Below are positions 19,500 through 29,138 of a DNA stretch of 64,000 bases, one piece after another (within the stretch, counting starts at the first letter, position 1; each line of letters opens with the position of its first letter). A program made the translations under genes and the position numbers. Source of the stretch: Streptomyces sp. SAI-127 (GTDB lineage: Bacteria; Actinomycetota; Actinomycetes; Streptomycetales; Streptomycetaceae); assembly GCF_029894425.1 (NCBI RefSeq), contig NZ_JARXYJ010000001.1, positions 3,968,001-4,032,000 of the forward strand. Reading direction: 5' to 3'. Under the pieces are notes generated by a model. That model worked only from the letters and a program-made list of their open reading frames with translations. It made no database searches and had not been told where the DNA came from.

Positions 19500-21625
19500 C
19501 GGAGCACCCGACCTCCTTCGAACGCCCCCAGCCGGGCGTCGACCCCACGGACCCCCGCGGGGCGCTCCTGCGTTCCCCGGCGCCACCGTCCACGCAGGGC
19601 GTCGAGGCGCCGGCGGCTTTACCCGTCCAGGCCCGCTCCGGTGACCCCGCGCCGGACGCGGCACCCGTCGTCCAGGGCAGCAGCGGCACGACCGGCAGGA
19701 CCGGTAACCACAAGGACATGGGCATGAATCCGGCCGGTACCGGCCCCGAGCACTCCCAGCCGGCCGCCGCCGAGCAGGACACGCATCGCCCGCGGCCCGT
19801 ACCCGAAGGTGTCCCGGTCCAGCCGGGCGCCGAGGACGACCGGCCCCAGAGCGGCGTGGGCGGCGAGGAACGCCGTACCGGACAGGGCGCGGTCCCCGGC
19901 CGGCCCACGCCCATGCGGCGGGACGGCGACCGGCTGCGCTTCGTGGGCGCGGCGACCCGCCGGATCGCGCGCGGCATCGACCTGGACGAGATCGTGATGG
20001 GCCTGTGCCGGGCGACCGTGCCGACCTTCTCGGACGCGATCCTGGTCTATCTGCGCGACCCGCTGCCCGTCGGCGACGAGCGGCCCACCGGCCCCCTCGT
20101 GCTCCGGCTGCGGCGCAGTGACCGGATTCCCCAGCAGGAGCGGGACCTGGAGGACGGCATCCTGCCGGTGCCGGTGCCGGAGAACCCGACCGAGCTGGAC
20201 GCCCTCGGCACCGAGCTGTGCGAGGTGCAGCCCGGCAGTGCGCTCGCCGAGGTGCTGCGCGGGGTGCGTCCGGTTTTCACGGACACGCCCGCGGCCCGCG
20301 CCGCGCTGCCGGAGCTGCTCGGCGAGGGCGGCGAGTTCGCCGTACCGGCCGGCCGGCGAGCGATCCTGGCCCCGCTGCGCGGCCGGCGCCGGGTCATCGG
20401 TGCCGCGCTGTTCCTGCGCCGCCCCGACCGCATCCCCTTCGACCCGGACGACCTGCTCGTGGCCGCCCAACTCGCCACGCACAGCGCGCTGGGCATCGAC
20501 AAGGCCGTCCTGTACGGCCGTGAGGCGTACATCGCCGACGAGCTGCAGCGCACCATGCTGCCCGAGACGCTCCCGCGGCCGACGGGAGTGCGGCTGGCGT
20601 CGCGCTATCTGCCCGCCGCCGAGACGGCCCGGGTGGGCGGTGACTGGTACGACGCGATCCCACTGCCGGGCAGCCGGGTCGCCCTGGTCGTGGGCGACGT
20701 GATGGGCCACTCCATGACGTCCGCGGCGATCATGGGCCAGTTGCGGACCACGGCACAGACACTGGCCGGGCTCGACCTGCCCCCGCAGGAGGTGCTGCAC
20801 CACCTCGACGAGCAGGCGCAGCGGCTCGGTACGGACCGTATGGCGACCTGCCTCTACGCCGTGTACGACCCGGTGTCGCACCGCATCACCATCGCCAACG
20901 CCGGTCATCCGCCACCGGTGCTGCTGCACCTGGGCGGCCGTGCCGAGGTGCTCCGGGTACCGCCGGGCGCGCCGATCGGTGTCGGGGGCGTGGACTTCGA
21001 GGCCGTGGAGCTGGACGCGCCGGCCGGGGCGACGCTGTTGCTGTACACCGACGGGCTCGTCGAGTCCCGGCTGCGGGACGTGTGGACCGGGATAGAGCAG
21101 CTTCGGGAGAAGCTCGCCGCGACCGCGCAACTCACCGGGCCGGATCATCCGCCGCCGCTGGAGGCGTTGTGCGACGAGGTGCTCGACATGCTCGGACCGG
21201 GGGACCGGGACGACGACATCGCGTTGCTCGCGGCCCGCTTCGACGGGATCGCGCCCAGTGATGTGGCGTACTGGTTCCTGGAGCCGGAGGACGCGGCGCC
21301 GGGGCGTGCGCGGAGGCTCGCGCGGCGGGCGCTGTCCCGCTGGGGCATGGAGGATCTCACCGACTCCGTCGAGCTGTTGGTGAGCGAGGTCGTCACCAAC
21401 GCGGTGCGGTACGCGACCCGGCCGGTGACGCTTCGGTTGCTGCGGACCGATGTACTGCGGTGCGAGGTCGGGGACGACGTGCCGCAACTGCCGCGGCTGC
21501 GGCAGGCCCGGGCCACCGACGAGGGTGGGCGGGGGTTGTACCTCGTCAACCGGCTGGCCCGGCGGTGGGGGGCGACCCGGCTCAGCACCGGCAAGGTGGT
21601 GTGGTTCGAGCTCAACAGGAGCTGA
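19496..21625 (+). CDS. GAF / SpoIIE phosphatase / anti-sigma ATPase fusion
   Basis: 709 aa from GTG 19496. Residues 1-145 are low-complexity and proline/glycine-rich. A GAF-like sensor follows at about 155-340. The PP2C/SpoIIE domain (about 365-575) has ETARVGGDWYDAIPL, MATCLYAVYD, TIANAGHPPPVLLHL and LLLYTDGLVESR, with the metal-binding aspartates present. The HATPase domain (about 600-709) has LVSEVVTNAVRYATRP and EGGRGLYLVNRLA. Such fusions both phosphorylate (kinase) and dephosphorylate anti-anti-sigma factors to set stress sigma activity. No sigma or anti-anti-sigma gene adjoins. A strong terminator follows. Confidence 0.94.
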   Translation: MTEHPTSFERPQPGVDPTDPRGALLRSPAPPSTQGVEAPAALPVQARSGDPAPDAAPVVQGSSGTTGRTGNHKDMGMNPAGTGPEHSQPAAAEQDTHRPRPVPEGVPVQPGAEDDRPQSGVGGEERRTGQGAVPGRPTPMRRDGDRLRFVGAATRRIARGIDLDEIVMGLCRATVPTFSDAILVYLRDPLPVGDERPTGPLVLRLRRSDRIPQQERDLEDGILPVPVPENPTELDALGTELCEVQPGSALAEVLRGVRPVFTDTPAARAALPELLGEGGEFAVPAGRRAILAPLRGRRRVIGAALFLRRPDRIPFDPDDLLVAAQLATHSALGIDKAVLYGREAYIADELQRTMLPETLPRPTGVRLASRYLPAAETARVGGDWYDAIPLPGSRVALVVGDVMGHSMTSAAIMGQLRTTAQTLAGLDLPPQEVLHHLDEQAQRLGTDRMATCLYAVYDPVSHRITIANAGHPPPVLLHLGGRAEVLRVPPGAPIGVGGVDFEAVELDAPAGATLLLYTDGLVESRLRDVWTGIEQLREKLAATAQLTGPDHPPPLEALCDEVLDMLGPGDRDDDIALLAARFDGIAPSDVAYWFLEPEDAAPGRARRLARRALSRWGMEDLTDSVELLVSEVVTNAVRYATRPVTLRLLRTDVLRCEVGDDVPQLPRLRQARATDEGGRGLYLVNRLARRWGATRLSTGKVVWFELNRS

Positions 21626-21644
21626 AGCTCCTCTGACACGCGAG

Positions 21645-21676
21645 AAGGGGCGCCCGGTGGTCACCGGGCGCCCCTT
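21645..21676. terminator. bidirectional terminator, 15-bp perfect stem
   Basis: AAGGGGCGCCCGGTG pairs exactly with CACCGGGCGCCCCTT around two bases, between the convergent phosphatase and penicillin-binding protein genes. Confidence 0.85.
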
Positions 21677-21684
21677 CCGCTTCG

Positions 21685-24036
21685 CTATTGGTCGTCGTTC
21701 GGGTCGAACGGATTCTCCGGTGAGGTCGATATCTCGACCGGAGTGCTCTGCTCGCCGGTCGGCGGAGACTGCGACGGCGACTGCGACGGGGTTTGCGAGG
21801 GGGTCTCCGACGGCGTCTCCGAAGGCGTCTCCGACGGCTCCTCCGTGGTCGGGGTCGACGACGGCGTCTCGGACCGGGTCGGGGTGGGGCTCGGGGTCCA
21901 GGTGGGCTGAACCGCGGCGCCCTGGTCGGTGTCCAGGTCGAACTTGGTGTTCTTGCCGGCGACACCGAAGGTGTACTCGGCCCAGATCTCCGCCGGGAAG
22001 CCACCGCCGTTGACCCGCGGCTCGCCGCCCACGCCGTACATCTTGGCCTGCGCCTTGGTCTTGTAGTTCTCGCCGAACAGACCGACCGAGGTGACGAGGT
22101 CCGGGGTGTAGCCGGTGAACCAGGCCGACTTGTTGTCGTCGGAGGTACCGGTCTTGCCGGCGACCTTGCGGCCGTCGCGGGCCGGGTTCTGCTGCACGGA
22201 CTTCTCGGCCGTACCGTCGTTGACCACGCCGGTCAGCACCGAGGTGACCGTGTCGGCGGCCTCCCGGCTGATGACCTGCTCGCCGATCGGGTCGGGCATC
22301 TGGAACTCGGTGCCGCCCTGCTCGGCCGACTTGATGATGGTCGGCGTGACCTGCTTGCCGTGGTTGTCGAGGGTGGCGTAGACGCCGGCCATCTGGATCG
22401 GGCTCGCGCCCATGGTGCCCAGGGTGTACGCGGGCAGCGGCCTGAGCTTGCCGGTGTCCATGCCGAGCTTGGTGGCCGTCGCGAGCACCTTGTCCATGCC
22501 GACGTCCACGCCCATCTGCGCGAAGACGGAGTTGATGGACTGGTTCATCGCCGTCTGGACGGTGACCTGCTTGCCGTAGTTGTGGTCGTCCTCGTTCTCG
22601 GGGGCGAATCCGACCTTGTTGCCGTTGCTGTCGACGACCTGACGCTTGCTGGTGCCGTCGTAGGTCGTGTTCGCGCCGATCGCCTTGCCGCTCTGCGTCT
22701 CGGAGGCGTTCTCCAGAGCGGCGGCGAGGATGACCGGCTTGAAGGTCGACGCGGGCTGGTAGTCGGTGCGGTTGGCGTTGCTGTAGAAATGCTTGGTGTA
22801 GTCCGTGCCGCCGTACAGAGCGACGATCTTCCCCGTCTTCGGGTCGACGGAGACCGCGCCGGCCTGGACGTTTCTGTCGACGTTCCGTTTCTTCGGGTCC
22901 AGCTGCTTGGTCAGCTGGTCCTTGACCGACTTCTCCAGCTGAGCCTGCTTCTTCTTGTCGATGTTCAGGGTGAAGGTCCACCCCGAGTTCTCGACGCGGG
23001 CCTCCGCCTCGTCCTGGGTGATGTTCTCCTTGGCCATCAGCTGCTTCTCGAGCTGCTGCTTGGCGAGCTTGATGAAGTAGCCCTTCTGCCCCTCGAGGCC
23101 GGGGGCGGCCCTGGGCTCCTCGGGCTTCGGGAACGTCATCTCCGCGCGCTTGGTCTGGTCCAGCCAGCCCTGCTTGACCATGTTGTCCAGGACGTAGTTC
23201 CAGCGGGCCTGCACCAGCTTCTTGCCGGTCGGGCTGGCGACCGCCCAGTCGTACTGGCTCGGCGCCTGGAGCAGCGCGGCGAGGTACGCGCCCTGCGCAA
23301 CGCTGAGCTTCTTGGCGTCGACGCGGTAGTAGTCCTGGGCGGCGGCCTGGATGCCGTAGGCGCCGCGGCCGTAGTAGCTGGTGTTGATGTAGCCCGCGAG
23401 GATCTTGTCCTTGGACGTCGTGCGGTCCACCTTCAACGAGATGACCAGTTCCTTCAGCTTGCGCGTGACGGTCTGGTCCTGGTCGAGGTAGTAGTTCTTG
23501 ACGTACTGCTGGGTGATCGTCGAGCCACCCTGCTTGCCCTTGCCGGAGAGCGTGTTGAGCAGACCGCGGGCGGTGCCCTTGAGGTCGACGCCGGAGTCCG
23601 TGTAGAAGGTCTTGTTCTCCGCCGCCACGAAGGTGCGCTGGACCGGCTTGGGCACCTCGGAGAGGTCCACGATCTCGCGGTTGGTGTCGCCCTCGCGGGC
23701 CATGACCGAGCCGTTGCTGTACTTGTAGATGTTGCTCTGTTCCTGCGCTTTGGCGTTGCCCTTGGGCACGTCGATCATCATGTACATCACGATGAAGGCG
23801 CCGATGCCGAGCAGGCAGAAACCGAGGAAGGTGCCGAGGATCTTCTTCCAGGTGAAGAGCCGGCGTATACCGCTCTTACCGTTCTTCGTCCCCTTCTTAC
23901 CTCGGGCGGCCGCCTTGCGCGCCGCGGCCCTGCCGCCGGGGGCGACACCCTCGCTCGGCGTCCCGGACGAGCGCGCGGGCGGCGCCGCGCGGCGGCCACC
24001 GCGCTGACGTGCTCTTCTCTCTTCCGCTCGTCCCAT
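21685..24036 (-). CDS. bifunctional penicillin-binding protein (GT51 transglycosylase / transpeptidase)
   Basis: 783 aa. The cytosolic N-terminus is basic, with one transmembrane anchor at about 67-89. The GT51 domain (about 105-290) has FVAAENKTFYTDSGVD, GGSTITQQYVKNYY and ISYYGRGAYG-like motifs. The transpeptidase domain has the STFK nucleophile motif (QPASTFKPVI), SIN, and KTGT (VAGKTGTSDDN). The tail of about 70 residues is a repeated Ser/Pro/Thr-rich stretch with SETP units, probably extracellular and wall-spanning. It polymerises and cross-links peptidoglycan. Divergent from the SPFH gene. Start ATG 24036. Confidence 0.95.
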   Translation of the reverse strand: MGRAEERRARQRGGRRAAPPARSSGTPSEGVAPGGRAAARKAAARGKKGTKNGKSGIRRLFTWKKILGTFLGFCLLGIGAFIVMYMMIDVPKGNAKAQEQSNIYKYSNGSVMAREGDTNREIVDLSEVPKPVQRTFVAAENKTFYTDSGVDLKGTARGLLNTLSGKGKQGGSTITQQYVKNYYLDQDQTVTRKLKELVISLKVDRTTSKDKILAGYINTSYYGRGAYGIQAAAQDYYRVDAKKLSVAQGAYLAALLQAPSQYDWAVASPTGKKLVQARWNYVLDNMVKQGWLDQTKRAEMTFPKPEEPRAAPGLEGQKGYFIKLAKQQLEKQLMAKENITQDEAEARVENSGWTFTLNIDKKKQAQLEKSVKDQLTKQLDPKKRNVDRNVQAGAVSVDPKTGKIVALYGGTDYTKHFYSNANRTDYQPASTFKPVILAAALENASETQSGKAIGANTTYDGTSKRQVVDSNGNKVGFAPENEDDHNYGKQVTVQTAMNQSINSVFAQMGVDVGMDKVLATATKLGMDTGKLRPLPAYTLGTMGASPIQMAGVYATLDNHGKQVTPTIIKSAEQGGTEFQMPDPIGEQVISREAADTVTSVLTGVVNDGTAEKSVQQNPARDGRKVAGKTGTSDDNKSAWFTGYTPDLVTSVGLFGENYKTKAQAKMYGVGGEPRVNGGGFPAEIWAEYTFGVAGKNTKFDLDTDQGAAVQPTWTPSPTPTRSETPSSTPTTEEPSETPSETPSETPSQTPSQSPSQSPPTGEQSTPVEISTSPENPFDPNDDQ

Positions 24037-24270
24037 GGGTCGACTCGCTCCGCTTCCTCATCGGCGGCCACACAGGTTCGTGGCACAGGTCAGCTCAGAA
24101 AGCTAACACCGGTCCATATGACACAGGGCCTTCGTTCGGGTCTTCGGGGGGCGTGAGAATCAGCACCCGCCCCCTCGGAACCAGACCTCCGAGAGGGTGT
24201 CAAGGTTGCCGGGACAGGGTAAAGTGTTATCACTTAGTAAGCATTGAGTTAGCCGAAACGGGGGACCTCC

Positions 24271-25188
24271 ATGTCCGCGCAAGACTCCGCACCCATAGCC
24301 GACGCACCCGACATGCCCGCTCCGCGCGTGCGGGAGTTCGCCGCGCACAGCATCGGCGGCGCGCTCGCGCTGCTGCTGGGCCTGGTCGGGCTGCTGCTGG
24401 CCGTCTTCCTGTTCGCCACGAGCGGGGAGAGCCCCGGCTTCGCGGTCGGCGGCGCCCTCGTCCTGATAGTGGCGCTCATCTCGCTGCGCGGTCTGAACAC
24501 GGTCGCGCCGGGCGAGGCCCGGGTGGTCCAGCTCTTCGGGCGGTACAAGGGCACGATCCGCCAGGACGGCCTGCGCTGGGTGAACCCCTTCACCTCCCGC
24601 ACGAAGGTCTCCACCCGGGTCCGCAACCACGAGACCGCCGTCCTCAAGGTCAACGACGCCTACGGCAACCCCATCGAGCTGGCTGCGGTCGTGGTGTGGA
24701 AGGTGGAGGACACGGCGCAGGCCACCTTCGAGGTGGACAACTTCGTGAAGTTCGTCGCCACACAGACGGAGACGGCGGTACGGCACATCGCCATCGAGTA
24801 CCCCTACGACGCCCACGAGGAGGACGGGCTCTCCCTGCGGGGCAACGCCGACGAGATCACACAGAAGCTCGCCACCGAGCTGCACGCGCGCGTGGAGTCG
24901 GCCGGCGTCCAGATCATCGAGTCCCGCTTCACCCACCTCGCCTACGCGCCGGAGATCGCCTCGGCGATGCTCCAGCGGCAACAGGCCGGCGCGGTCGTCG
25001 CGGCCCGGCGGCAGATCGTGGAGGGCGCGGTCGGCATGGTCGAGGAGGCGCTCGCCCGGATCACCGAGCGGGACATCGTCGAGCTGGACGATGAGCGCAA
25101 GGCGGCGATGGTGTCCAACCTGATGGTGGTGCTGTGCGGCGACCGCGCCCCGCAGCCCGTTCTCAACACCGGGACCCTTTACCAGTGA
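24271..25188 (+). CDS. SPFH-domain (stomatin/prohibitin/flotillin) protein
   Basis: 305 aa. Two hydrophobic segments at about 28-50 and 54-70 anchor the N-terminus. The SPFH domain follows, with [20 protein letters not shown] and [14 protein letters not shown] sequence, and ends in [23 protein letters not shown] helices. SPFH proteins scaffold membrane microdomains and partner with proteases or transporters. The next gene, a ribbon-helix-helix protein, overlaps the stop by 4 nt (GTGA), which suggests translational coupling. Confidence 0.92.
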   Translation: MSAQDSAPIADAPDMPAPRVREFAAHSIGGALALLLGLVGLLLAVFLFATSGESPGFAVGGALVLIVALISLRGLNTVAPGEARVVQLFGRYKGTIRQDGLRWVNPFTSRTKVSTRVRNHETAVLKVNDAYGNPIELAAVVVWKVEDTAQATFEVDNFVKFVATQTETAVRHIAIEYPYDAHEEDGLSLRGNADEITQKLATELHARVESAGVQIIESRFTHLAYAPEIASAMLQRQQAGAVVAARRQIVEGAVGMVEEALARITERDIVELDDERKAAMVSNLMVVLCGDRAPQPVLNTGTLYQ

Positions 25189-25466
25189 CGACACCTTCCG
25201 AGGGGGGCTCCCCCGAGCGGCGGCCTCAGCAGCGCAAGCAGGTGCTGCTGAGGCTGGACCCGCTGGTGTACGAGGCGCTGGCGCGGTGGGCCGGGGACGA
25301 GCTGCGGTCGGCGAACGCGCAGATCGAGTTCCTGCTGCGCCGGGCGCTGAAGGAGACCGGCCGGCTTCCTGGTGACACCGGGCCGCTGCCGCGTCGGGGA
25401 CGGCCGCCCAAAGAACAGCCCTCCAGAGAACAAACCTCCAAAGAACGGCCACCCGAAGGCCCGTAG
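25185..25466 (+). CDS. Arc-type ribbon-helix-helix DNA-binding protein
   Basis: 93 aa from GTG 25185, overlapping the SPFH stop. The core KQVLLRLDPLVYEALARWAG followed by ELRSANAQIEFLLRRALKE is a ribbon-helix-helix fold with one beta strand and two helices. The tail is rich in Lys, Pro and Glu (RPPKEQPSREQTSKERPPE). These small proteins act as dimeric repressors. The overlap with the SPFH gene suggests the two are made together. No target is known. Confidence 0.85.
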   Translation: MTTPSEGGSPERRPQQRKQVLLRLDPLVYEALARWAGDELRSANAQIEFLLRRALKETGRLPGDTGPLPRRGRPPKEQPSREQTSKERPPEGP

Positions 25467-25530
25467 CACAACCGTGACAATCGGCCGCCACCTGCGGCTC
25501 CTCACGTGGGGATCTGCCGTAAACACCCTG

Positions 25531-25562
25531 CGTATACATGGCGGGTATACACCGCATGTACA
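25531..25562. promoter_or_regulatory. operator candidate upstream of the PadR gene
   Basis: TACATG (25535-25540) and CATGTA (25555-25560) are inverted around a 14-bp centre that contains GTATAC. GTATAC also occurs at 25532-25537. The site ends 10 bp before the PadR ATG, the typical place for PadR autorepression. Confidence 0.5.
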
Positions 25563-25571
25563 GTCCCTTCC

Positions 25572-26096
25572 ATGTCCATCGGTCACACCCTCCTAGGGCT
25601 CCTGGAGTCCGGGCCCCGCCACGGCTACGACCTCAAGCGGGCCTTCGACGAGAAGTTCGGTCATGACCGGCCGCTGCACTACGGCCAGGTCTACTCGACG
25701 ATGTCGCGGCTGCTGAAGAACGGGCTCGTCGAAGTCGACGGGATCGAGCCCGGCGGCGGCCCCGAGCGGAAGCGGTACGCCATCACCGACGCCGGGATCA
25801 CCGACGTCCAGCGGTGGCTCGCGACGCCGGAGAAGCCCGAGCCGTATCTCCAGTCCACGCTGTACACCAAGGTCGTCCTCGCGCTGCTCACGCACCGCAA
25901 CGCCGGCGACATCCTCGACAACCAGCGCGCCGAGCACCTGCGGATGATGCGCATCCTCACCGACCGCAAACGCAAGGGCGACCTCGCCGACCAGCTGATC
26001 TGCGACCACGCCCTGTTCCATCTGGAAGCCGACCTGCGCTGGCTGGAGCTCACCGCCGCGCGTCTCGACAAGCTCGCGGAGGTGGTGGTCAAGTGA
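25572..26096 (+). CDS. PadR-family transcription regulator
   Basis: 174 aa from ATG 25572; the frame is open upstream without support. The N-terminal winged helix is at about 5-75 (LLGLLESGPRHGYDLKRAFD, YGQVYSTMSRLLKNGLVEVD, RKRYAITDAG). The C-terminal helical dimer domain is at about 95-170. PadR repressors respond to phenolics or drugs and often control adjacent ABC transporters. Here the ATP-binding protein starts within the PadR stop (GTGA), so the three genes form one operon, likely autorepressed through the palindrome upstream. Confidence 0.93.
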   Translation: MSIGHTLLGLLESGPRHGYDLKRAFDEKFGHDRPLHYGQVYSTMSRLLKNGLVEVDGIEPGGGPERKRYAITDAGITDVQRWLATPEKPEPYLQSTLYTKVVLALLTHRNAGDILDNQRAEHLRMMRILTDRKRKGDLADQLICDHALFHLEADLRWLELTAARLDKLAEVVVK

Positions 26097-26779
26097 CCCC
26101 GGCCGGTTCCCTGCTCGTGGCCGACGAGCTGCGCAAGACCTACGGTCCGACCGTCGCGCTCGACGGCGCCGAGTTCTCCATCCACCCCGGCGAGGTCGTC
26201 GCCGTGATGGGCCCTTCCGGGTCCGGCAAGTCGACCCTGCTGCACTGTCTCGCCGGGATCGTCACGCCCGACTCGGGCTCGATCACCTACAACGGCCGGG
26301 AGATGGCCACGATGAACGACGCCGAGCGCAGTGCGCTCCGGCGCTCCGAGTTCGGGTTCGTCTTCCAGTTCGGGCAGCTCGTGCCCGAACTGACCTGCGT
26401 GGAGAACGTGGCGCTGCCGCTGCGGCTCAACGGCACGTCCCGCAAGGAGGCCGAGAAGGCGGCGCTGGCCTGGATGGAACGCCTCGAGGTCGACGACCTG
26501 AGGAAGAAGCGGCCCGGTGAGGTGTCCGGCGGCCAGGGGCAGCGCGTGGCCGTGGCCCGCTCCCTGGTGACCAACCCGCGCGTGCTGTTCGCCGACGAGC
26601 CGACCGGCGCGCTCGACTCCCTCAACGGTGAGCGTGTCATGGACCTGCTCACCGAGGCCGCCCGGTCCACCAACGCGGCCGTCGTCCTCGTCACGCACGA
26701 GGCGCGGGTGGCCGCCTACTCCGACCGCGAGATCGTCGTACGGGACGGGAAGTCCCGGGACATGGAGCGGGTCGTATGA
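26093..26779 (+). CDS. ABC transporter ATP-binding protein (MacB/LolD type)
   Basis: 228 aa from GTG 26093, overlapping the PadR stop by 4 nt. Walker A is GPSGSGKST at 40-48. The Q-loop is in FVFQFGQLVPELT, the signature is EVSGGQGQRVAVARSL, and Walker B is VLFADEPTGALDS. It is the family that pairs with FtsX/MacB-type permeases to move peptides, lipids or drugs out of the membrane. Its stop overlaps the permease ATG, so they work as a pair. Confidence 0.95.
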   Translation: MTPAGSLLVADELRKTYGPTVALDGAEFSIHPGEVVAVMGPSGSGKSTLLHCLAGIVTPDSGSITYNGREMATMNDAERSALRRSEFGFVFQFGQLVPELTCVENVALPLRLNGTSRKEAEKAALAWMERLEVDDLRKKRPGEVSGGQGQRVAVARSLVTNPRVLFADEPTGALDSLNGERVMDLLTEAARSTNAAVVLVTHEARVAAYSDREIVVRDGKSRDMERVV

Positions 26780-29118
26780 GTCTCAGGCAGTGGTGGCGAG
26801 ACCTCGCCATGGGGGTCCGGTTCGCCTTCGCGGGCGGACGCGAGGGGTGGGTCCGGGCGCTGCTGACCGCGGTCGGCGTGGGCCTGGGGGTGGCGCTGCT
26901 GCTGCTGACCACCGCGCTGCCGAGCGCCCTGGCGGTCCGGCACGACCGGGAGGACGCCCGTACGGACATCACGTTCAGCGACAAGGTCATACCGAAGGCG
27001 GCCGACACCCTGCTGGTCGCGGCCACCGGAACCACCTTCCGGGACCTGAGCGTCCGCGGCCGGGAGCTGGAGCCCGAGGGACCGAAGGCGCCACTGCCGC
27101 CGGGGGTCGGGGCGTTCCCGGCGGCCGGTGAGATGGTCGTCTCCCCCGCGCTGAAGAAGCTGCTGGAGTCCGGCGACGGCAGGCTCCTGCGGGACCGGTT
27201 GCCCGAGCGGATCGTCGGCACGATCGGCGAGAGCGGGCTCATCGGTTCCCATGAACTCGCCTACTACCGGGGCGCCGAGGGCCTCGCGTCCCAGGGCAAC
27301 GACGGCGGCCGGATCGAGCGGATCGACCGCTTCGGGAACCCGAACCCGACCCCGGAGCGCACCGACCCGGTCATGCTCCTGCTGATCCTCGTCGTCTTCG
27401 TCGTCCTGCTGATGCCGGTCGCCGTGTTCATCACCGCGGCCGTGCGCTTCGGCGGCGAGCGGCGCGACCGGCGGCTCGCGGCCCTGCGCCTGGTGGGCTC
27501 CGACGGCCGCTCGACCCGGCGGATCGCCGCCGGCGAGGCGCTCGCGGGAGCGGTGCTGGGGCTGGTCCTCGGCACCGGGTTCTTCCTGATCGGACGCGAA
27601 GTGGCGGGCTCCGTCGAGGTGTTCGGGATGAGCGTGTTCCCGAGCTACCTCAACCCCTCCCCCGCACTGGCCCTGCTGGTCGGTCTCGCGGTGCCCGCCG
27701 CGGCCGTCATGGTGACGCTGTTCGCCCTGCGCGGCGTGGTGATCGAGCCGCTCGGCGTGGTGCGTACGGCGAAGCCCGCACGACGGCGGCTGTGGTGGCG
27801 GCTGCTGCTGCCGCTGGCCGGACTCGCGATGCTCTACCCGATGGTCGGACAGGGCCGCGACGAGGGCGACTTCAACCAGTACCTCGTCACCGGCGGTGTC
27901 ATCCTGCTCCTTGTCGGCGTGACCGCGCTGCTGCCGTGGATCGTCGAGGCGGTCGTGGCCCGGCTGGGCGCGGGCGCACTGTCCTGGCAACTGGCCGTGC
28001 GCAGGCTCCAGTTGAGCAGCGGCACGGCGGCCCGGATGGTCAACGGCATCGCGGTCGCGGTGGCCGGGGCGATCGCGCTGCAGATGCTGTTCGCGGGTGT
28101 CGAGGGCGACTACACCAAGAACACCGGCTACGACGTCTCACGGGCGCAGATGCAGGTGAGCGTGCCGGACGGGAAGACGCTCGCCGCGACCGCGAGGGAA
28201 CTCTCCGCGACCAAGGGCGTGGAGAAGGTGTACGCGTTCGGCGAGGGGTACGTCGCCGACGGGCCCGGCGACGAGGCGCGCTGGAGCCGGGTGACCGTCG
28301 CCGACTGCGCGTCGCTGCGCGAGATCGCCGCACTGCCCTCGTGCCGCGAGGGCGACTCCTTCGTCCTGCAGGGCGGCGGGGACGACGGCGAGGAGGGGGC
28401 CCTGACCGCCGAGCCCGGCCGGACACTCTACTTCGAGACCGAGACCTCCGACGGCTCCGAGAACACCAAGCCGGTCGCCTGGACCCTGCCCAAGAACGTC
28501 AAGCAGGCCCGCTCCGTCGTGGACCCGACGGGCTACAAACGCGGCGGCCTCCTGATCACCCCGAGCGCCCTGTCCTCGACGGTCGCGCCGGGGGTACGCG
28601 GACAGATCTATCTGCGGCTCGACGAGTCGCGGCCGGACGCGCGCGAGTACGTACGCAACACGGCGGTCCGCATCAACCCGCTCGAAGAGCCGATGGAATG
28701 GGTGTCGTTCGAGCGCAACGACCGCTACGACTCCATCCGCACCGGCCTGTTCGTGGGCGCCGCCTGTGTCCTCGCGCTGATCGGGGCGAGCCTGCTGGTC
28801 TCCCAGCTGGAGCAGCTGCGGGAGCGCAAGAAACTGCTGTCGGCGCTGGTCGCCTTCGGCACCCGCAGGCGCACCCTGAGCCTGTCGGTGCTGTGGCAGA
28901 CGGCGATCCCGGTCACGCTCGGGCTGCTGCTGGCCTCGGTGGTGGGGCTGACGCTGGGCGCGGTCCTGCTGCGGATGACGGACACCACGATCCGGGTGGA
29001 CTGGCCGAGCGTGCTGTCGATGACCGGTGTGGGTGCCGCGGTGGTCATCGTGGTGACGGTGCTGAGCCTGCCGCCGCTGCTGAGGCTGATGCGGCCGGAC
29101 GGGCTGCGGACGGAGTAA
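26776..29118 (+). CDS. FtsX-like ABC transporter permease
   Basis: 780 aa starting at ATG 26776, overlapping the ATPase stop. Transmembrane segments are at about 28-46, 200-222, 255-277, 310-330, 340-360 and 420-440. A long external domain spans about 440-645, and a second FtsX domain has segments at about 658-680, 705-725 and 745-770. The DNA-level order and overlap suit a transporter half working with the upstream ATPase. The substrate is unknown. A PadR regulator upstream suggests antibiotic or envelope-stress export. Confidence 0.92.
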   Translation: MSLRQWWRDLAMGVRFAFAGGREGWVRALLTAVGVGLGVALLLLTTALPSALAVRHDREDARTDITFSDKVIPKAADTLLVAATGTTFRDLSVRGRELEPEGPKAPLPPGVGAFPAAGEMVVSPALKKLLESGDGRLLRDRLPERIVGTIGESGLIGSHELAYYRGAEGLASQGNDGGRIERIDRFGNPNPTPERTDPVMLLLILVVFVVLLMPVAVFITAAVRFGGERRDRRLAALRLVGSDGRSTRRIAAGEALAGAVLGLVLGTGFFLIGREVAGSVEVFGMSVFPSYLNPSPALALLVGLAVPAAAVMVTLFALRGVVIEPLGVVRTAKPARRRLWWRLLLPLAGLAMLYPMVGQGRDEGDFNQYLVTGGVILLLVGVTALLPWIVEAVVARLGAGALSWQLAVRRLQLSSGTAARMVNGIAVAVAGAIALQMLFAGVEGDYTKNTGYDVSRAQMQVSVPDGKTLAATARELSATKGVEKVYAFGEGYVADGPGDEARWSRVTVADCASLREIAALPSCREGDSFVLQGGGDDGEEGALTAEPGRTLYFETETSDGSENTKPVAWTLPKNVKQARSVVDPTGYKRGGLLITPSALSSTVAPGVRGQIYLRLDESRPDAREYVRNTAVRINPLEEPMEWVSFERNDRYDSIRTGLFVGAACVLALIGASLLVSQLEQLRERKKLLSALVAFGTRRRTLSLSVLWQTAIPVTLGLLLASVVGLTLGAVLLRMTDTTIRVDWPSVLSMTGVGAAVVIVVTVLSLPPLLRLMRPDGLRTE

Positions 29119-29138
29119 CCGCCCGCAGCCGGGGTCCA

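Noticed and set aside
19619..22981. 1120-codon minus-strand frame
   Set aside because: Spans the SpoIIE-type gene antisense and the penicillin-binding protein in the wrong frame; both real genes have clear motifs.
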